Shown here: positions 58,933 through 64,000 of the stretch, in pieces | Layout: each line of letters opens with the position of its first letter | Position numbering within the stretch: the stretch's first letter is position 1 | From: Apostichopus japonicus | Lineage: Eukaryota > Echinodermata > Holothuroidea > Aspidochirotida > Stichopodidae | DNA length: 64,000 nt | Assembly (NCBI RefSeq): GCF_037975245.1 | Contig: NC_092577.1 | Span: 6,293,001 to 6,357,000 of the forward strand | Reading direction: 5' to 3' | Notes under the pieces: generated by a model | Database searches by the model: none | Seen by the model: the letters and a program-made list of their open reading frames with translations, nothing else | What the model was told of the DNA's origin: nothing | Translations under genes and position numbers: made by a program

Positions 58933-61420
58933 CTATGTTAGACAGTCTAATGTTCCTCCTGGAGATAACTCGTTTTCAAATATGTAACCTAGAAAGAAAC
59001 AAATGATTACTGTTTAAAAGTGTTGTCACCTCGACAAACTGTTGCAGTTAATGAAAGGATGACACAAATAACATATATCACCTGCTACACATACTAACGG
59101 AGATCCCTGCTACACATAAAAACAGGCATCGCCTGCTACCCATACTGTCAGAGATCACTGCTATACATAATAATAGGTATTGCCTGCTACACATACTAAC
59201 AGAGATCACTGCTATACATAATAATAGGTATTGCCTGCTACACATACTGGCAGAGATCACTGCTATACATAATAATAGGCATCACCTGCTACACATACTG
59301 ACAGAGATCACTGCTACACATTATAATATGTATTGTCTGCTACACATTCTGACAGAGATCACTGCTACACATAATAATAGGTATTGTCTGCTACACATAC
59401 TGACAGAGATCACTGCTACACATAATAATAGGTATTGCCTGCTACACATACTGACAGAGATCACTGCTACACAAAATAATAGGTATCGCCTGCTACACAT
59501 ACTGACAGAGATCACTGCTACACATAATAATAGGTATCACCTGCTACACAGATTGGCATAGATCCCTGCTACATATAATATTTTGGATCATTTACTAAAA
59601 ATACTGACATGAATCATCTGCTGTCATGTTATTTAAAACCAACTAGCCAATTAAGGGTTAAAACAAGTTTGATCCCGGAGAGATATTTCATTTTTCTTTC
59701 TATATTCCTATTCAGACCTTATCTGTGAGATGCAGAGATAATCGTCTTGAGTGATATGTTTGTCAACACTGCTTGTAGAAGATGTTTATCAACTTACCAA
59801 TGATGCGTCCTAACGTTTCAGTCCTGTCAGAATATTCAGAGCTCAGTGTAAATAACTTTATGAGAAAATACCCCCTCCCCATCCCCCCTTCTTACTAACC
59901 AACTTTGAGATGCCAAAGTTGATCTCTCCTCACAAAATTCTTTTTGTTATGTTTTGGTTTCAATTGAGGAATATATTTTTTTCCGGTTAGGAAGTAGGAA
60001 TACGAATTTTCAATTACTTATTTGTATGTGTTTGTTACAGAAAATCTCATTAATTTTTTTTTATTATAACAGTGAATCTCATTCAGCTGTGATATTCCTT
60101 ACTAACCTCACGAAACTGTGCATTTTTCCCTAGACCTTGTCTGCTTCTGTGCTGCACCCTGAAAAAAAAAATCATATCTTAATACGTAATGGGTATCAAT
60201 TATAAGGTAAGTAAGTTACGACTGCCTCAACAGAAGAGAACAACTAGCCATTACTAGTAACAAAATTCCGCCAGAGAATCACATAGCAATTCATATCAAG
60301 ATAAATTTATTGTTTGTGTTTAAATATATATATACATATTTGGAATAATTCATCGTATTGATGCGAAGTATTGATCCAATCTTGATCTCTGTTGTTACTA
60401 GTGAGCCAAATAAATTCACTACTTATAGACGGACTTAAGACGTCTTAACCATATCAAAGACTAATAAAAGTGGGCAGCCTGGGACAGTTTAACATATTTT
60501 TAACATTCAGTAACAAAAAAAAACTAGTTAAAACCAACTCAATATTTTAGGACAAAGTTCAAAATCTTATTCACTCCTTTAATAATGTATTTATTTTTAG
60601 TATTCCAGAACACAACTACAGCCCTTTGACTTTTCAAATTTATTTCGAATTCTTTTTTATTGTTCATTTAAAAAAATGGTAAAATTTCATTTACCTTTAT
60701 TTTTTTTTCTCAAAACAAATGTGTACAACTCAAACTATGTCTACTAACAAGGAGCATAAGGCAAGGAAAAACAAATGGATAAACTGCTCAGTAATATTGC
60801 CAAAGCTCAAAACAAATTCCATAAATAGGTTAGCGGAGCCTCCGCAGTGTTGCTGCATGTTTTTTTTTAATTTATTGGACTAAACATTTTAAGACTATAC
60901 TGCTGAATAATTATTGCTCATATTTTGACTACTGCCATATAGCAAGGGGAGGGGAAATACCCCCTCAATTCCACCAACCCTTAAGGACTCTCATAGTTTG
61001 TCCGACTATAACCTATGAAGACTAAACTTCTTCCTAATTATTGCTCATATTTTGACTTCTGCCTAATTGCAAGGGGAGGGGATATACCCCTAAAATACCC
61101 CACCCGTTACGGATTCTTATAATTTCTCGGTTTATAACAAATTAACACTAAACTTCTGCCTAATTATTGCTCATATTTTGACTACTCCCATATTGCAAGG
61201 GGAGGGGAAATACCCCTTCAGTTCCCCACCCCTTGCAGACTCTCATAGTTTCTCTGATACTACATATCTATTTACTCACATCTGGTGTAGCCCTGCTTTC
61301 TGTCGCTTGGTCGTAATGACTAGTGGTTACGTCAACGGTTTCTTCGTCTCGCTCATCATCATCACCACCATCACCACCATCATCATCGCCGTCACCACCA
61401 TCATCATCATCATTAGAGGT
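58933..61420 (-). CDS. 3' exons of an unrecognised Asp-rich protein gene
   Basis: Four minus-strand exons with consistent phases. 61420-61280 (47 codons, Asp/Gly-rich tract then ERDEETVDVTTSHYDQATES), 60158-60112 (GAAQKQTRSREKCTVS), 59841-59798 (SEYSDRTETLGRII), and 58988-58933 (YIFENELSPGGTLDCLT then TAG). Donors are GTGAGT, GTGAGG and GTAAGT; acceptors CGAAG, TTTCAG, ACTGAG and TTCTAG. The 5' part must lie to the right, beyond 61420 and perhaps beyond the window. No domain is recognised; the polar acidic, low-complexity character could suit a cytoplasmic tail or linker. The 60112 donor was chosen because it keeps the frame; a second GT four bases further would create a stop. The Asp tract could be fortuitous, since its repeat (ATCATC on the plus strand) is a simple sequence. 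Confidence 0.5.
59080..59590. repeat. 51-bp minisatellite, about 10 copies
   Basis: Units containing GCCTGCTACACATACTGACA, GAGATCACTGCTACACAT and AATAATAGGTATT. The period of 51 is divisible by 3, so short repetitive frames open on both strands; they are not genes. It lies in the last intron of the Asp-rich gene. Confidence 0.93.
60907..61260. repeat. Triplicated 127-bp unit
   Basis: Three consecutive copies starting at about 60908, 61035 and 61161, with TAATTATTGCTCATATTTTG, GCAAGGGGAGGGGA, ATACCCC and CTCATAGTTTCTC. The third is partial. It lies in an intron of the Asp-rich gene. Confidence 0.9.
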
Positions 61421-61559
61421 CTTCGAAACAGAAGTAAAAAAAAAAACTTTTATTTTAAGTTTAATATACAGCTCGTTAAAAGTCCTTTATACCGAGGCTC
61501 ATCAATCTAAGTGACAGGATGTACAGGCCATTAGGGGAGTTCCTCAGGTGCATTCCACA

Positions 61560-62745
61560 ACCCAATGGAGAAAAATACCATTGTCAATGAGGAATACATG
61601 CCATTGTCAACAAGGAAAACATACCATTGTCAATAAGGAAAACATACCATAGTCAATGAGGAAAACATACCATTGTCAATAGGGAAAACATACCATTGTC
61701 AATAGGGAAAACATATACCATTGTCAATGAGGAAAACATACCATTGTCAATGAGGAAAACATACCATTGTCAAATGGAGAAAACATACCATTGTCAATAG
61801 GGAAAACATATACCATTGTCAATGAGGAAAACATACCATAGTCAATGAGGAAAACATACCATTGTCAATGCGGAAAACATACCATTGTCAAATGGAGAAA
61901 ACATACCATTGTCAATAGGGAAAACATAAACCATTGTCAATAAGGAAAACATACCATAGTCAATGAGGAAAACATACCATTGTCAATGAGGAAAACATAC
62001 CATTGTCAATGAGGAAAACATACCATTGTCAAATGGAGAAAACATACCATTGTCAATAGGGAAAACATAAACCATTGTCAATAAGGAAAACATACCATAG
62101 TCAATGAGGAAAACATACCATTGTCAATGAGGAAAACATACCATTGTCAATGAGGAAAACATACCATTGTCAATAGGGAAAACATACCATTGTCAATAGG
62201 GAAAACATACCATTGTCAATAGGGAAAACATACCATTGTCAATAAGGAAAACATACCATTGTCAATGAGGAAAACATACCATTGTCAATAGGGAAAACAT
62301 ATACCATTGCAATAGGGAAAACATACCATTGTCAATAGGGAAAACATATACCATTGTCAATGGGGGAAACATACCATTGTCAATGAGGAAAACATACCAT
62401 TGTCAATGAGGAAAACATACCATTGTCAATAGGGAAAACATATACCATTGCAATAGGGAAAACATACCATTGTCAATAGGGAAAACATATACCATTGTCA
62501 ATGGGGGAAACATACCATTGTCAATAAGGAAAACATACTATTGTCAATGGAGAAACATATCATTGTCATTAGGGAAAACATATACCATTGTCAATGGGGA
62601 AAACATACCATAGTCAATGGGGAAGACATACCAATGTCAATGGGCAAACATACCATAGCCAATAGGGAAAACTTACCATTGTCAATAAGGAAAACATACC
62701 ATTGTCAATGAAGGAAAAATACCATTGTCAAGGACAAATGGTATT
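61560..62745. repeat. 23-bp minisatellite, about 50 copies
   Basis: Tandem ATACCATTGTCAATGAGGAA plus AAC, with variants AATAGGG, AATAAGG and AATGGAG and a TATACC insertion. Blocks of three to five variants recur in the same order, indicating block duplication. Copies abut without unique spacers, so this is not a CRISPR array. Confidence 0.95.
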
Positions 62746-62937
62746 GGATGCCATCCAAGGGTGCTCTATTGTTTATATGAAGTGAAAATAACCTGTTTTG
62801 GTTCAGTTTTATCAATATTTATAAAAAATAGCCTAACCGAGATGTCGCCGTCATAATTCATATAAATTTATCAGAGCATTCCAGAGACTTAGCTTATAGG
62901 TGAATATATATACAAATCAACAGCAATAAAATGAAGG
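62746..62937. other. Short spacer
   Basis: No feature seen between the minisatellite and the foldback element. Confidence 0.4.
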
Positions 62938-63861
62938 AAATACATTTTAGACATATTTATATATATGTATACACATATATATTCCCTGAAAATTATATTT
63001 ATTCCCTTAAAGTATATATTTATATCTTTTCCAGGCGTACAGAAAATATTTTCTTCATAACAAATATATATTCTGTGCAAAAATATATATTCTCTTACAG
63101 CAAATATGCTGTAAAAAATATATATTCTCTAACACAAAATTATATATTTTTTATGCCATTGTAAATTTATTCTCTAATAGAAAGATATATATTATCTTAC
63201 AATAAATATTCTGTAACGATATATATACTACACAAAATTTTAATTTTTCTATACCAAGAAAATATTTATTCTCTAAGGGAAAAATATAAATATATTCTCT
63301 AAGAGAAAAAATATATATATTCTCTAAAATATATATACATTTCAGTTGGCACTTACAGAGCACCGTACTTTGTTTAGCATATATATTTTTCTTACAGAAT
63401 ATATATTTTTTGCACAGAATAGAACTTTGTTGTTAGAGAATATATATTTTTTCTTACAAAGAATACAAATTTATTTTTGCACAGACAATAATTTTTCTAT
63501 AGAATATATATTTTTTTTGTCACAGAATTTATATATTTTGATAGAGAAAAATATTTTTCGGTCACAGAATTGACATACTTTTTGAAAAGGATATATATAT
63601 TTCTTTAGAGGATACATTTTTTCTCTTAGAGAATAAATATATTCTTGGCAGAGAATATTTTTTGTGTTAGAGAATACGTAATTTTGACAGAATATTTACT
63701 GTAACAGAATATATATTTTTGCACAGAATATATATTTGTTATTAAGAAAATATTTTCTGTACGCCTGGAGAATATATAAATATATACTTTAAGGGAATAC
63801 ATATAATTTTCAGGGAATATATATGTGTATACATATATATAAATATGTCTAACATGTATTT
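62938..63861. mobile_element. AT-rich foldback element, 0.92 kb
   Basis: The left arm starts AAATACATTTTAGACATATT and the right arm ends AATATGTCTAACATGTATTT. The arms match as inverted repeats for about 170 bp with roughly eight differences, including the GC-containing word CCAGGCGTACAGAAAATATT (rc at about 63745-63770). The inner part is filled with variants of AGAATATATATTTTT in both orientations. No coding capacity. Flanks may be a TA dinucleotide duplication, but this is not certain. Confidence 0.75.
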
Positions 63862-64000
63862 TTGGAGTTAACCATGTATGTATTTCGCAAGTACACTGAA
63901 AAATGTCAACTTATTTGGGCAAAGTTTTCTTATTTTGATGGAACTTTAAAGCTTCCGTAGCTCCCTTTATCAAGTAGTTCCACTTTAAATACCATTATGA
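63862..64000. other. Window end, non-coding
   Basis: Nothing recognised. Confidence 0.4.

Noticed and set aside
59080-59590. Cys/Ser-rich short proteins on both strands
   Set aside because: By-products of a 51-bp minisatellite, whose period is a multiple of three.
61560-62745. CRISPR-like repeat array
   Set aside because: Eukaryotic minisatellite: 23-bp units abut with no unique spacers and no cas genes.

Overview
The window is animal nuclear DNA. Coding sequence is sparse and split by GT-AG introns, AT-rich spacers carry many minisatellites, and there are hAT-type miniature elements, tRNA-derived SINEs, and Penelope and LINE fragments. A NACHT-type innate immune gene together with a CREBL2-type bZIP gene fits a marine invertebrate deuterostome. 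An echinoderm, perhaps a sea cucumber, is my best guess (inference, not tested).

Layout. 1-3.2 kb: spacer, minisatellite and (TA)n. 3.2-9.0 kb, minus strand: 3' part of a NACHT-LRR receptor gene, whose introns hold a hAT MITE, three CRE palindromes and a 54-bp minisatellite. 9-20 kb: gene-free DNA with hAT-like MITEs, a SINE and two 1.9-kb sister elements that share a nested MITE. 20.3-22.8 kb, plus: CREBL2-like bZIP gene with an apparent one-base frame break and a tandemly duplicated splice donor. 27.5-31.3 kb, plus: unrecognised gene with a signal-peptide-like start and an array of duplicated 45-nt symmetric exons.

32,041-52,475 is one complete 20.4-kb DNA transposon. It has ends TATGGCAAG...CTTGCCATA, a perfect 6-bp target duplication (CTCCCG), and long inverted-repeat ends built from 20-bp palindromic units centred on TGATATCA. 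It carries two convergent multi-exon genes: a 502-aa DDE integrase-type transposase (plus) and a 650-aa HECT ubiquitin ligase (minus). Splice phases are consistent across all 4 and all 8 exons. It inserted into the GIY-YIG endonuclease region of a Penelope-like retroelement: removing it with one copy of CTCCCG makes the host reading frame continuous. The transposase signature, 6-bp TSD and TAT...ATA ends recall the eukaryotic IS3EU superfamily (from memory). The HECT partner and palindromic-array termini are the most novel part of the window.

52.5-64 kb: a duplicated 1.2-kb spacer block, a LINE fossil, the 3' exons of an unrecognised Asp-rich minus-strand gene, 51-bp, 127-bp and 23-bp tandem arrays, and a 0.9-kb AT-rich foldback element.
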